This document shows, piece by piece, positions 48,849 to 59,848 of a stretch of DNA of 64,000 bases (positions within the stretch are counted from its first letter, which is position 1; each line of letters starts with the position of its first letter). Origin of the DNA: Gari tellinella (Eukaryota > Mollusca > Bivalvia > Cardiida > Psammobiidae); the NCBI GenBank assembly GCA_922989275.2, contig OV277872.1, forward strand, positions 26,552,119 to 26,616,118, written 5' to 3'. The notes beneath the pieces are model-generated. The model was not told where the DNA came from. It saw nothing but the letters and a program-made list of their open reading frames with translations, and did no database searches. The translations under genes and the position numbers were made by a program.

Positions 48849-48984
48849 CAGTCAACCCTGTCTGTATGCAACTTCTTTTTGGTAAAGTGTAGATATGATC
48901 AAATCTAGGTGACTGCTAAATGCAGGATATAATTATGCATATAGTATTATCACATGTGCTTTCAGCTTCACCTATCCTCCTATA

Positions 48985-49217
48985 AATACGCCTTTTACGC
49001 CTATGAATTATTCCTCAACTAAAACAAATAGTTCCAATTTATACAGTTGTGAATAATAAACATAGGAAATAATTTCTACATTCTAGCAGCTAGTAGTTTA
49101 AAGCAGGCCGATAGTAAAGCAGAATGCGCATTATGGCGCATTCGGCTTTTGTTTTCAATCTGTTTTAAGTGGTAAGATATCTCTAGTATAAGAAACTGGT
49201 TATGGGGAAATGGGTTA
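48985..49217. mobile_element. MITE, AACCCWTTACCC family (copy 4, inverted) in the 3' flank
   Basis: ATAAATACGCCTTTTACGCC, TGAATTATTCCTCAACT at the left is the complement of the right part of other copies. The hairpin GTTTAAAGCAGGCCGATAGT...TTTTCAATCTGTTTTAAG follows, then GGTTATGGGGAAATGGGTTA. It supplies the only AATAAA near the stop codon. Confidence 0.7.
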
Positions 49218-49461
49218 ATTTATATCCTGTATTAAGTAAACAACTTTCTAAGGGACTGTTTATTGAAAATGTATCGAATGTTCGCTAAATACAGTGTTGA
49301 CTGGAGTTTGTTTACTTTTTTGTAAACTTAAGACGTTGTTTGTATGTGTTTTGATTTGCAGATATATACGTGATTTGTGATACCCATATTTCAAAGTTAT
49401 TTCAATCTCAAATACAAAGTAGTTAAACGTTTTCGTACTTCAAAGTTTTAAGTATCGTGGC

Positions 49462-49648
49462 TACAGTCGAATTTCGATATCTCGAACTCGGTCAAGTCGA
49501 ACTCATCCGTAATTCAAAGTTAAGCCGCGTTTTAAATTGGAAACACGGGTATGTTCACCTAAACCGAGCTTGAAATAAGGCAAATTCGTGTGTCAATATA
49601 TCGGGTAGTTCGAGTTAAACGAGTTCCAGATATCGAAGTTCCATTGTA
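49462..49648. mobile_element. Pogo/Tigger-like MITE (copy 2)
   Basis: TACAGTCGAATTTCGATATC, TCGAACTCGG and GAGTTCCAGATATCGAAGTT, CCATTGTA are inverted and TA-bounded. The inner CATCCGTAATTCAAAGTTAA is shared with 9464-9672. Confidence 0.75.
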
Positions 49649-50096
49649 TGTTATAACATTGAAATAAGGATAAGTTCGAGCTAGAGTTTTATACTGTTTT
49701 CTCAGTCCAGGGTGTGTTACGAGGGATAATTCATTTCTGTTGTTATATAACTACATGTATGTTGTGTATTAAAGATGTTATTAAATGTATTATTCGAAAG
49801 CTTAGCTTTGTATTTTTTTTAAAAGTTAGAGTTTTTGATAATTTCTTAGTAAATGATAAGTTCTAACACGACTCGGAAGCTACGCTATATATACAAAATA
49901 TTTCTCACATAACTACCCCTGTTTTAATAGCGAACAACGATCGCGAATATCCTTGTCTCCAACAAGTGTGAGATCAATTTGATGACGTCATTATAATGTC
50001 ACTATTTAAAAAAGCATTATGTCACTGGGATTCCAAAAATGCCTAATGCTTTTAAAAATAGTTTATAATCGTCGGTTATATGAGAAAAAGAATATG

Positions 50097-50234
50097 TCAC
50101 TCGTCAATGTTTAAGAAACACTTATCTCAACCTCGTCTAGAATGGAAAAGTTATTAAGCTCGCCAAGGCTCGCTTAATAACATTTAAATTCTAGACTCTG
50201 TTGAGATCAGCTTGTCTTAAACATCGACTCATGA
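50097..50234. repeat. Foldback with GTTATTAAGC/GCTTAATAAC core
   Basis: CACTCGTCAATGTTTAAGA and TCTTAAACATCGACTCATG form the outer arms, TCTCAACCTCGTCTAGAAT and ATTCTAGACTCTGTTGAGA the middle ones. The centre is GCTCGCCAAGGCTCGC. Confidence 0.8.
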
Positions 50235-50248
50235 CAGATCCTATATAT

Positions 50249-50809
50249 GTTACCGTCAATCTGTGTAATCAGTTAAAATTTCAGTAATTACGTGAAATAA
50301 CTGTTTCACTTAGTCATTTCATGAAATGACTTAAATTTTCAGTCATTTCATGAAATGACTAAAAAACACCTTCAGTCATTTCACAAAATGACTAGATTGA
50401 CTAGCTTTATTTATTGTATCTTAATAATTACAAACAACACTATTGAAACAATACATGTATATTTAATTTAATACAAAGCAAGTCTATTAAATCTTTACAA
50501 AATGCGTGTAATGTTTCTGGAATAATTGTTATATATTAAGTTTTAAACAATATTATGCATATTGAAAGACATGAATGAACAACTGCTGTTGAATTAATTA
50601 AATAAAAGTCATTTCACACATTTCCTGAATCATGTTAAAGGTTTTCTAGCCAATTTGTGTATAAGTGGCCTGTTAATTTCAGTCATTTCACGAAATGACT
50701 GAAACGTTCAGGCATTTCGTGAATGACTAAGTGAAACAGTCATTTCACGTAATGACTAAATTCTTTAGTCATTACGTGAAATGACTGATTACACAGATTG
50801 ACTGTAACA
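50249..50809. mobile_element. 560-bp element built of GTCATTTCNNGAAATGAC palindromes
   Basis: The ends GTTACCGTCAATCTGTGTAA and TTACACAGATTGACTGTAAC are inverted. Near each end there are clusters of a 20-bp palindrome, AGTCATTTCATGAAATGACT, with variants at 50311, 50341, 50373, 50681, 50710, 50738 and 50767 and a decayed one at 50281. The middle (50,395-50,680) is plain AT-rich DNA. It has no ORF. Confidence 0.85.
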
Positions 50810-51993
50810 TATATATATATATATTATCATCTTATCGGAAGGTTATGCGGGGAAGCATCAGTATGGCTCGAGCGGACGCAAATCCTTCTTAGTAACAACA
50901 CCAAAAATACACTGCACGCTTGACAATTCGATTGGCTATTTCATTTGCCACACACGCGTAATTTATTAACGAAATTTCGCAAATCGTTGTAAACACGTAG
51001 TAATTCGAACCTCACTTTGTTTCGCCTGCACATACATTTCAATGTAATTTCACATTAACACGGTGCTCTGGTATAAAGATGTCAAGAAATGATGTAAATG
51101 GTACCGTTGTTTCATTGTAAAATTGGTGCTTTAATGTGAAATATGAAACATTAGCGACTTAGAAAAGTTTGTTTCTGTTGATCCTTTGCCCCGTACTCGT
51201 AAAACATCAGGACCAAATGGCGTGTAAAGTAAATGTATTCTGTAAAGTAAATATAACAGCCACTGACAACACTTCTGATTCGGCGTATTTTCCGAGGAAA
51301 ATATTCTTATTAAAAAGGTGATGATGTAAGAAATTAAAATAACAAATTCGTAGCTATGCATTATTGTGTATTAGGTTATAGTTAGTCGTTGAGATGTGGT
51401 AATTAAATCAAAGGACTCCACGTCTCAACTCCTAAGTGTGCTCTAATGCACGATAATTCACAGTTAAGAATTTGATAATTCTGGAACATGTTATTGTAAC
51501 GTGTACGAGGTTATGACTATAATTGAAATGGCTGATGCCTAATGTTTTGAAAAGATACGTAAATATAAAAAAGAATGATTTAAATATTAAAATCACTAGA
51601 CCATCTAGCTCGGCATGAACCGATGGTTTCATGACAAGTGGTTTGTTGACAAGGTTTGATGACAAGTGGTTTGGTGACAAGGTTTGATAACAAGAGGTTT
51701 GATGACAAGTAGCCTGATGACAAGTAGTATACAGTAATTTAGACTACTGTTCTGATGTCAATCAGGATACTAATTGATGCATAAAAATGAAGAACAATGA
51801 TCCAATCAAACAATTTCTAAATACTAAAGGTTATGAGAACATATCATGGGAACAGGCATGATGGCAACTGTCTGTTCTGATGATTAAAAGTAAACAATGG
51901 TGAAGCTTTTATGACATATTGCTTTTTGGGTCAATCATTGTACAACGCTCCCTCCCTACAACGACCCTTCCAACAACGACTCCCTCCTTATAA
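50810..51993. other. Non-coding stretch with a short tandem repeat
   Basis: A run at 51,629-51,727 repeats units like GATGACAAGTGGTTTG five or six times with variation. The last 50 bases (ACAACGACCCTTCCAACAAC) belong to a repeat also seen at 63,777, into which the LTR element inserted. Confidence 0.55.
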
Positions 51994-52608
51994 TGTCAGG
52001 ACGGGCCGGAGAGTGGAAGTAATCAGAATCCAAATAAACATTTCAACATTTAATTATCTTTACCTTTAAAGACATATTTACATTTAAATTACAATAATAA
52101 ATAGGTTAAAAGCATTAATAAGAATTAAACATTAATCCCAGTGTCATCCTTAAATCATACCAGTGTTCCAAACTTTATCCGTTATCTCTTCAAATCTAAT
52201 CTCTCTCAGTTTCAATCATTTCTAATATCATTTCCAAATCCATTTCAAACGATATCAAATCTCTTTCCAGTTATGTTTATACTTTTAAAAACTGGGCTAT
52301 TTATATACAAAAGTCATGTGACAAAAACAAGATGTGGGTTTCCCGCATTTCCTAAAATAACGGTCACATGACGTCACACATAGTCATATCATGGCGGGGA
52401 ACTCAGGTCTTATTATTAGTGAATCTAAATAAAGAAGATGCTATTAAATCGAAGAGTTTAGGAACTGATACTGAATGGATGATTTATTAAAGGTAAATAC
52501 TATAAATTGACACAGATAATATGTTTATATAAATAATATAATTGTCATTATTTTGCCTGTTTCTAATCTTCGTATGTTACAAAAGTGGGTGGGGTAAACG
52601 TCCTAACA
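51994..52608 (-). repeat. 3' LTR (615 bp)
   Basis: On the plus strand it runs from TGTCAGGACGGGCCGGAGAG to AAACGTCCTAACA. It is the complete-looking LTR: its whole length is shared with the other LTR except for 52212-52341, which is missing there. Confidence 0.9.
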
Positions 52609-52623
52609 CTACCCCCATCCTTC
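52609..52623 (-). other. Polypurine tract
   Basis: Read on the minus strand, GAAGGATGGGGGTAG immediately precedes the LTR start TGTTAGGACG. It is the expected plus-strand primer. Confidence 0.75.
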
Positions 52624-53777
52624 AAAGACTTGTCCCAAGTCGTAAAAGAATATGGATAAGTAAGTACTTGGGCAAAATAATGCAATTATATGATAAAATT
52701 ACATCTTCAAATGCAGAAACATACATCTTATATATAAATATTTACACTACATATTTAGTGTAAGTTATAATAAATGTCAACTATTAACTATTGACATTGG
52801 CAAATTATCTCTTGAAATACAATATCTAAGTTTAAGACTCCAAATCTCAAGAAAATTGACTTATTGTACTACAGAAAATAGAACTATTGGTATGAGTAGT
52901 ATATAAAGCAGAATGTCTCTTTATATAAGACTCATAACAAAATGTTATACATTTATTTTACACAATTAAAATAGTTTACATTGAATTGAAATAATTTTCT
53001 CTCATTAACATTTGTAAAAGATGAAATATTGTACAGGTAATATATAATTTCCAATAATAAAATGCGTAAGGTTATTTCAACCAATTTAGTTCGGAATAAC
53101 ATGTTAAACATTGTATGTGTAGATGTAGAATTACACTGAAATACCTACAAATCAAAGAACTGTTTCTATTCTTCAATTTTTGAAGGTAAGTACTATTATA
53201 TTTATACAACTTAAAATTTTATATATTCCCTGTCTTCTTTACATATACATTTATATCTATGAAATTTACTTATTGAATTTCACATTTTTTTTTTAAAGTT
53301 ATTAAATTCAACTTATTTCACAAATATAACACGTCATAATAATGTACATTAAATGTTACTATCCCATGGAAGTGTCTGTCAATATACTGAATTATTGTCT
53401 CTTCCAGAAATTGTTCAGAAAATTTGTACACGTACACATGTATTTAAAAAATTGTTCTTACTTACTACTTTCTCGGGGACTTCTCAGGGTTTTCCTCGGG
53501 GTCGTCTCAGGCTTTTCCTCCCGGTTGTAAATTGGTCTTCTGTTTATCAGTTTTCTCATTGTATCAGTTTTCTCTTTGAAGAACAGTTTTCAATTTTATC
53601 AGTTTTCTCCTTGGATAACTTTTCTTCTTGGATCAGTTTTCTCTATGAAGAACAGTTTTCGTTTGTACAAAATTTGTACAAAAAGTGTAAGTAACCCACA
53701 CATATACATAACATTTCTTTGTAGTAATTGTTTTTTTTCTTAACAATTACTTAAATTTCCCTAGTTCACCATGATAA
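52624..53777 (-). other. 3' non-coding region of the LTR element
   Basis: 1.15 kb between the end of integrase and the polypurine tract. It contains repeated TCAGTTTTCTC/GAAGAACAG motifs at 53,545-53,660. The part from 52966 is duplicated in the other LTR at 60,065 onward. Short plus-strand ORFs here are present in both copies but look like chance. Confidence 0.6.
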
Positions 53778-54675
53778 CTAAAACCATGATGGTATTTCCC
53801 CACCAGTGTACTTTTTCAGTTTATCATGATGAACCAGTTTGGGCTTAGCCTGAGCTGTAACCTTTATACGGTACAGTACATCATTAACTTTATCTAACAC
53901 TTTACAAGTTCCTTTCCAAGGTCTTTGAAATTTCGGATTTAACCCTCTCTTCCGTTGCGGATAGTGATACCACACGGCATAACCTTCTTTAAATGAATTA
54001 AGGGTAGCTTTTACATTGTAGTTTGTTTTCATGCTTTCTACAGCAATGTCCATATTTTGTCTAGCTAAATCATGAACTTTATTCATATTTTTCTCCAACT
54101 CAGCTACAAATTTACAACAATTTCCCTTTTCTTGGTTTTCAGGACAACCAAAAATCAATTCAACTGGCAACCGAATTTCCCTACCAATATGTAATTTGGA
54201 CGGTGTGAAACCTGTTGATGACTAGACAGATGACCTATATGCCATCATCACAAGATCAACATGTTCATCCCAATCCTTTTGATTGTCAGCCACATATGGA
54301 ATAAGCATTTTGATAATTGTATGGTTGTGTTTCTCAATGAATCCATTACTTTGAGGACGAAAACTCGAAGATCTCGTCGTCTCAATGCCTAACAATTTAC
54401 ACAACTCTTGAAACAATTGAGATTCAAATGTCTTTCCTTGATCTGTATGACAAATCAGTGGACAACCCCAGTGACTAATATATCTATCTACCAAAACCTT
54501 GGCAACAGTAGCAGCTTCTAAACTTTCTATACTATAACATTCTGTCCATTTTGTAAACAAATCTCCAACTACCATCAAATACTTGTTGCCCTTATTCGTT
54601 TTCACGAATGGACCCATGAAATCTATCGCTATCCGTTCATTTGGAGCGCCAACATTGTACTTTTGCAAAAGAGCC
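53778..54675 (-). pseudogene. Integrase catalytic core and C-terminus (one stop)
   Basis: From 54668 it reads MQKYNVGAPNERIAIDFMG, with D at IDFMGP, the second D in CHTDQGKTF and E in RPQSNGFIEKHN, the D,D-35-E triad of Ty3/gypsy integrase. A TAG interrupts after VMMAYRSSV (near 54,219); the frame then continues through SSTGFTP to a C-terminal region VWYHYPQRKRGLNPKFQ, WKGTCKVL, LVHHDKLKKY and stop at 53778. It is separated from the zinc-binding part by the microsatellite insertion. Confidence 0.9.
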
Positions 54676-54888
54676 TTCTATGTTCACTTAGCTTTATGTT
54701 TGTCTTGCGTGTTGTTTTCTATTTAGTGTGTGGATGAGGGAATGGTGTTGCGTGTGTGTGTGGTTGTGTGTGTGTGTGTGTGTGTTTGTTATGGTATGGC
54801 TGTGTGTGTGTTCTGCTTTAGAGATGGGTGTATTGTTTGTGTTGCGTTTCCTGCTTGAGTCTTCTTTCGTATTTATTCGCCTTCCTAA
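54676..54888. repeat. GT-microsatellite insertion splitting integrase
   Basis: About 210 bp rich in (TG)n lies between RKGTLRKA of the zinc-binding domain and the LQKYNVGAPN start of the core. Nothing of integrase is missing on either side, so the sequence is an insertion. ORFs on both strands through it are low-complexity. Confidence 0.75.
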
Positions 54889-56098
54889 GCGTACCCTTAC
54901 GACTATTGCACATATCACAACTCTTCACCCAGAGCTCAACATCTTTACGTAACTTAAACCAAAAGTATCTATCTCTAACTTTCTGCAGAGTTTTCTTAAC
55001 TCCTAAATGAGCTCCTGATTTACCATCATTTAATTGTTTCAACACCAACTCCCTGTGAGATTTTTGAATCACTAACAGTAACTTGTGTGAACTTCCATCT
55101 TCAGCTTCCCATTTTCTATACAATTTGTTATTTTTCAATACCATTGAATCTATTCTAGCCCAGTAATATTTAACTTCCGGACTGTATTTTGACACTTCTT
55201 GCCAACTCAACCTTTCACCCTCAGATATCATGTCCTTTATGTCTTTAATATCAATATCGTGATCCTGAATTTCTGAAATATCTAGATCATCCATGCTAAC
55301 ACTCTGACTATCAGACTGAGAAGAAACTTCATCTCTACTAGTACTTGGTGAATCGATTGCACATATGAGCTGATCTGATTTCTGGCTGTTGGTATCAATG
55401 GGAAAAGAATCTGAATTACCTTTTCTGACCATGTTACGGCCATCAGATTTACAACCTGAACTGACCCCCGTAATAACATGACTTGTAACATCAACATTAT
55501 CCCGTTTAACCATTTCTTCTGGTACAATTGCACATATGAGCTGATCTGATTTCTGGTTGTTGGTATCAATGGGAAAATAATCTGAATTACCTTTTCTGAC
55601 CATGTTACGGCCATCAGATTTACAATCTGAATTGACCCCCGTAATAACATGACTTGTAATATCAACATTATCCTTTTTATTGTTTTTAACCATTTCTTCT
55701 GGTACACAACAGATAAATTGCTTCAGACCACCAACACTGACAAACATTATCATAGATAGAATAACTATATTCTCAGACATTAAATAAAACAAAGAAATCA
55801 GAACAAGGGAGGTAATTATGTCTATACCCCAATTACACTCATCGGCCTTGTTACTTCCCTTTACCTGTATTTTATTGTCTGAAACCTGAATATTAGCTAC
55901 AATAAAATGATCTACATTCTCTTTTGAATCCACTTTGTCACAATATCTACAGTTAAGTTCTATGCATGGACGCCTTGAAAGTGCATCAGCATTTGAGTGG
56001 AGTAAACCTGCTCTATGTTCTATTTTGAAATCATATTCATTCAGAAATGTTAACCATCTTGCTAATTGACCCTCTACATTCTTGAAATTCAATAACAT
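54886..56098 (-). pseudogene. RNase H end, unusual linker, integrase zinc-binding domain
   Basis: It begins LLNFKNVEGQLARWLTFLN, EYDFKIEHRAG, SNADALSRRP, the RNase H/connection ending. It then has a roughly 250-residue linker: a cysteine pair, hydrophobic DIITSLVLISLFYLM and IVILSMIMFVSVGG stretches, and two tandem copies of a 57-residue unit (PEEMVK...SDQLICAI, direct repeat offset 171 bp near 55359 and 55530). It ends with the integrase HHCC finger (GAHLGVKKTL, WVKSCDMCNS). It is one frame away from the upstream RNase H, showing a frameshift near 56,098. Confidence 0.85.
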
Positions 56099-58134
56099 GT
56101 CAAACTTGAATGATCACTACGAACTGTTATATTCCTCCCATATACATAATGGTGAAAATGTTTCATTGCGTTAACAATAGCTAATAGCTCTCTCCTTGTC
56201 ACACAATATTTCCTCTCTGTTCTTGTAAAACATTTACTGTAATATCCAATAACCTTCTCTTTCCCATTCTGCACTTGAGAAAGAACTGCCCCCTGAGCGG
56301 AGAGACTTGCATCACAATCTAAGATGAAGTGATCGGTTTCAGTTGGAAATGCTAGAATTGGAGCCGTTGTAAGAGCCTCTTTTATTTTATTAAAATATTC
56401 TTCACAATCATGTGTCCAAGTAAATGTTCTGCCATTCTCAGCAAGTTCATGGATTGGCTTTGCCAATTTAGCAAATTGAAACACATATGACCTATAATAA
56501 CTTGCCAAAGAAATGAAATTTCTGGCTTCCTTTGCATTTTTAGGTGTAGGCCAATTCTTGATATCTTTAACTTTTTCAGGAGAAGTCCCTACACCATTTT
56601 CACTCATTGTATGGCCCAAAAATGTGACCTGTTTCTGAGACAGTATACATTTCTTTGCATTCAACTTTAAGTTAGCATTTTTCAACCTGCTGAACACTAT
56701 CTCCAAATTTTGCAATTGACCTACAAAAGTTTTTGAATGACAGATAATGTCATCTAGATAAATAATCACCATTTTCCATATCAAGCCCGAAAAGACCATC
56801 TGCATTAACCGAGTGAATGTAGCCGGAGCATTACAGAGCCCAAAAGCTAAGCGTCGCCATTGCCATTGTTCTCCCCCTGGTATAGAAAATGCAGTTTTGT
56901 ATCTATCTTTCTCATCAATGTCAACCTGCCAGTAACCTGATTTCATGTCTAAACAAAACCACCACTTTGATCCTGCTATAGCCTCTATGCTATCATCTAT
57001 TCTTGGCAAAGGTTGCGAATCCTTAATAGTACAAGCATTTAGACCCCTGAAATCACAACAAAATCTTATACTTTGATCGACCTTGGTAACCATGACAACA
57101 GGCGCATTATATGGTGAATGTGGACATTTTTCTATTATATCATCATTTTCCATTTTCCTAATTTCTTCCTCGGCGGCATTGCGGTTTGCTAACGGAATCC
57201 TATATGGATATTTCTTCACAGGTTTTGAATCACCTGTATCAATTTCATGTTTTATCAGTGTAGTGTGACCAATATCCTTTGAATCTTTGCTTAATACATG
57301 TTGATGCTTAATCAAAAACTGTTTCAACAACTCTACTTGACCTATGTCCAAATTAGCACACGACTTCTCATATAATGCAAACAAATGTTCTGGCAACTTA
57401 TCTGAATCCTTAGCAATATCTGAAGTACAAGCTGAGCCAACAAATTCATCTTCAACAACCTCAACCGTTTCCATGGTAGCAGTAACTGTGTCTTTAAATA
57501 CCTTAATAGGTTTATCTGTCAGATTAGCTAATCTAATTGGAACTCTACCCATATTTGGATCTACAACTGATTTTGCAACTAATAAACCAGTTTTCTGTAC
57601 AAACTTTTCTGAACCCTCAACAATACAAGAATAATCTTTATCAATATGATCTAGTGCTTTTCCACTCACTATAATTTCACTACTAGGAGGTATCTCAACA
57701 TTCTCCACCAAAGCTATTCTACAACAAGTAGCCTGATTCATGTTATGTTTCATATAACACGGAATATTTTCTCCATTGACTTTCAAGCTACCCTTACTAA
57801 TCATTAAATCTAATTTGTGATTTTTCATAAAATCCATGCCCAATATAGCATTTTCAACTATGTCTGTAACTAGCATTTCATGACTAAAAGTCTGGTTACC
57901 TAAAGTTATTTTAAAATCAGCTTTTCCCTTAAAAGCCATATCTTCCCCAGTCACAGTTATCAATCTAGATTTAACTGGTATAATCTCAGGTTTTACACCT
58001 TCTGGCAAACATTCCAACCATTTACTACTCAAAACAGAAACATTTGCACCAGTGTCGCACAGAAAAGAAATAGCTTTATCATTTATTAATCCATCACAGT
58101 AATAACCTTTCTTATTACCAAAGCTACCTATATT
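56089..58134 (-). pseudogene. Protease, reverse transcriptase and RNase H
   Basis: The protease active site FLCDTGANVSVL lies at about 58,060-58,030 and its second motif AILGMDFM at about 57,850. RT has VTKVDQSIRFCCDFRGLN, SKWWFCLDMKSGYWQ, AFGLCNAPATF and the catalytic YLDD near 56,770. RNase H has FILDCDASLSAQGAVLS, RRELLAIVNAMKHF and VRSDHSSL, with the acidic residues present. The frame then runs into a stop by a frameshift near 56,098. The spacing is typical of Ty3/gypsy pol. Translation would require frameshifting from gag. Confidence 0.95.
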
Positions 58135-58153
58135 TTAATATTTGATTTTTGAA

Positions 58154-59393
58154 CCTAATTCATCTGTGGTCTGGCTGCGGTTCCCCAACTCGACCTGTAC
58201 CCGTTTCCCTGTAACTTTCTACCTGGTTCATGCTGCCTATTGTTTGAATATCTGTTATTATCAGGTCTATTGTACTGATTCTGATATCTAGATTGTGCCA
58301 GATTGTTTCAACCTTGAAAATTTGTATTGTATCTATTATCCTGTCTATTTTGACTATTTGACTGATACCTGTTATTTTGTACATTTTGATAACCATTTTG
58401 CGAGCCAAAATTTCTTTTAGTCTGTTCAGATTCATTTATCCTTTCAACTTTCTGTGTGAGACATTTAATTTGATCTATCAGTTCAGTCATGTCTGGTGAA
58501 GCGCCTCTAGACTCAGAAACAGTAAAATACTCAGGAGCCTGCTGATATGAATTAACAGATTTCATCCTTTGTTTATCAGCCAACTTATGTGTCTCCAACC
58601 TTACTGCTATGGTTTCGGCTTCTGCCACAGATTTCGGACAACATTCTCTTAACCTTAACCTTATATCAGAGTCATCAAGACTATCAATGAAATAATCCAG
58701 GGCTAAAATCTCTATCAACTCTGTGGTCGCATCTGGATAAGCTTGTCTAGTTAACTTTTTCACCCTTTGTGCAAGATCAGAAACTGACTGGCCAGGATCT
58801 TTACTAAGGGATTTCAACTGTGTCCTGAAAATTTCAGCTTTATTTCTAGTCCCAAACCTTGATCTGAGAATTTCTGTTAATTTATCAAAATCTCTTTTCT
58901 CCCTTTCAGTTAATTCACTTAGCAGAGATCTAGCATTTCCATTTAAACTACTAGCTAAATAAAGAGCTCTGTGAATAAATGACCATCCATTAATTTCTGA
59001 AACTATATTAAACTGTGTTAAATAATCTTCAATATCCGTAGTACCATCATACTGTTGAGGTTTAACTTTTAACCCTCCATTATTATCTGAAATATTTTGA
59101 TTTGTATTTCTGTTGTGATCAAAATGGGATCTAGCATTTCGTGGATTCAAATTAAATTGGATTTCTGGATCTGGGTTTTGTATCTCAGACAAACCAGTTT
59201 GCATTGTTAACATTTGACATTCTAAAGTGCCAATCTTTTCCTGTAGTTGTGAATTCATGCCTAAAATTGTAGAACTTAAAGAATTTATATTCTTAGCCAT
59301 TTCTGAAATTTGATTTTCCATCCGAGAACTACTGTTTACTCCATTTGTATCATTTCTGCTCATCATATCCATTTCATCTCTGTCCGCTTCCAT
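58154..59393 (-). pseudogene. gag, with premature stop in the Asn-rich tail
   Basis: It starts MEADRDEMDMMSRNDTNG, has a coiled-coil-like region, then the retrotransposon gag core (DIEDYLTQFNIVSEINGW, ALYLASSLNGNARSLL, LRSRFGTRNKAEIFRTQL, LALDYFIDSLDDSDIRLRL). The tail is rich in N, Q, R and Y (QNNRYQSNSQNRQDNRY) and has no CCHC zinc knuckle. A TGA at about 58,306 cuts it; the same frame continues to a TAG at 58154. RNA binding by the basic Asn/Gln/Arg tail instead of a zinc knuckle is inference. Confidence 0.88.
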
Positions 59394-59831
59394 CTTTATC
59401 TATATCAATGTTTCAACAGTAGCTATCAAAATATTTATTTTCTAATTATTTATTTTAATTCTTTTTTCAGATCCAGAACCCATTTCTAGCTTCTACAACA
59501 ACCAATCTATATCAATTCTACCAACTGATTTCTATAACCTTGTTTCATGTTTATTTGAAATAAAAATTTCGATTTTTTTGTATTTTGTCATTTTTCTTCT
59601 TTAAATTTCTTTACCCTTTCTTTATCTTTGCTTTATAAATGTTTCAACAGTATGGCTATACCAAACTTCTCAATTTGAAACACTTATTTTCCAAAACTAA
59701 AAATTCTTCTTTAATTTTCTTTACTTTTTCTTTATATTTTGCTTTATAAATGTTTCAACAGTATGGCTATACCAAAGTATACCAAACTTCTCGATTTGAA
59801 CCATTTATTTTCAAAAATAGATTCTTTACAA
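59394..59831 (-). other. 5' untranslated leader of the LTR element
   Basis: It lies between the primer site and the gag ATG. It contains a direct repeat of about 100 bp (GCTTTATAAATGTTTCAACA, GTATGGCTATACCAAA) at about 59,630-59,690 and 59,740-59,800. No ORF is supported. Confidence 0.7.
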
Positions 59832-59846
59832 CCACTTCTGACACCA
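59832..59846 (-). other. Primer-binding site, tRNA-Leu type
   Basis: On the minus strand it reads TGGTGTCAGAAGTGG, two bases from the LTR end. Its complement CCACTTCTGACACCA ends in CCA and equals the 3' end of animal tRNA-Leu as I know it. Confidence 0.85.
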
Positions 59847-59848
59847 TT

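Larger units (their letters stand above)
48849..50096. other. 3' flank/UTR of the mosaic gene with MITEs
   Basis: An AATAAA lies at 49055-49060 but inside a MITE copy, so the true poly(A) site is uncertain. It contains an inverted AACCCWTTACCC MITE at about 48,985-49,217 and a pogo-like MITE at 49,462-49,648. There are no ORFs of interest. Confidence 0.5.

Noticed and set aside
53353..53694. 113-codon plus-strand ORF also present at 60464-60805
   Set aside because: Conserved only because the region was duplicated within the LTR element; antisense to the element and made of TCAGTTTTCTC repeats.
54694..54952. Cys/Val-rich and His/Thr-rich ORFs on both strands
   Set aside because: Translation of (TG)n/(CA)n microsatellite.
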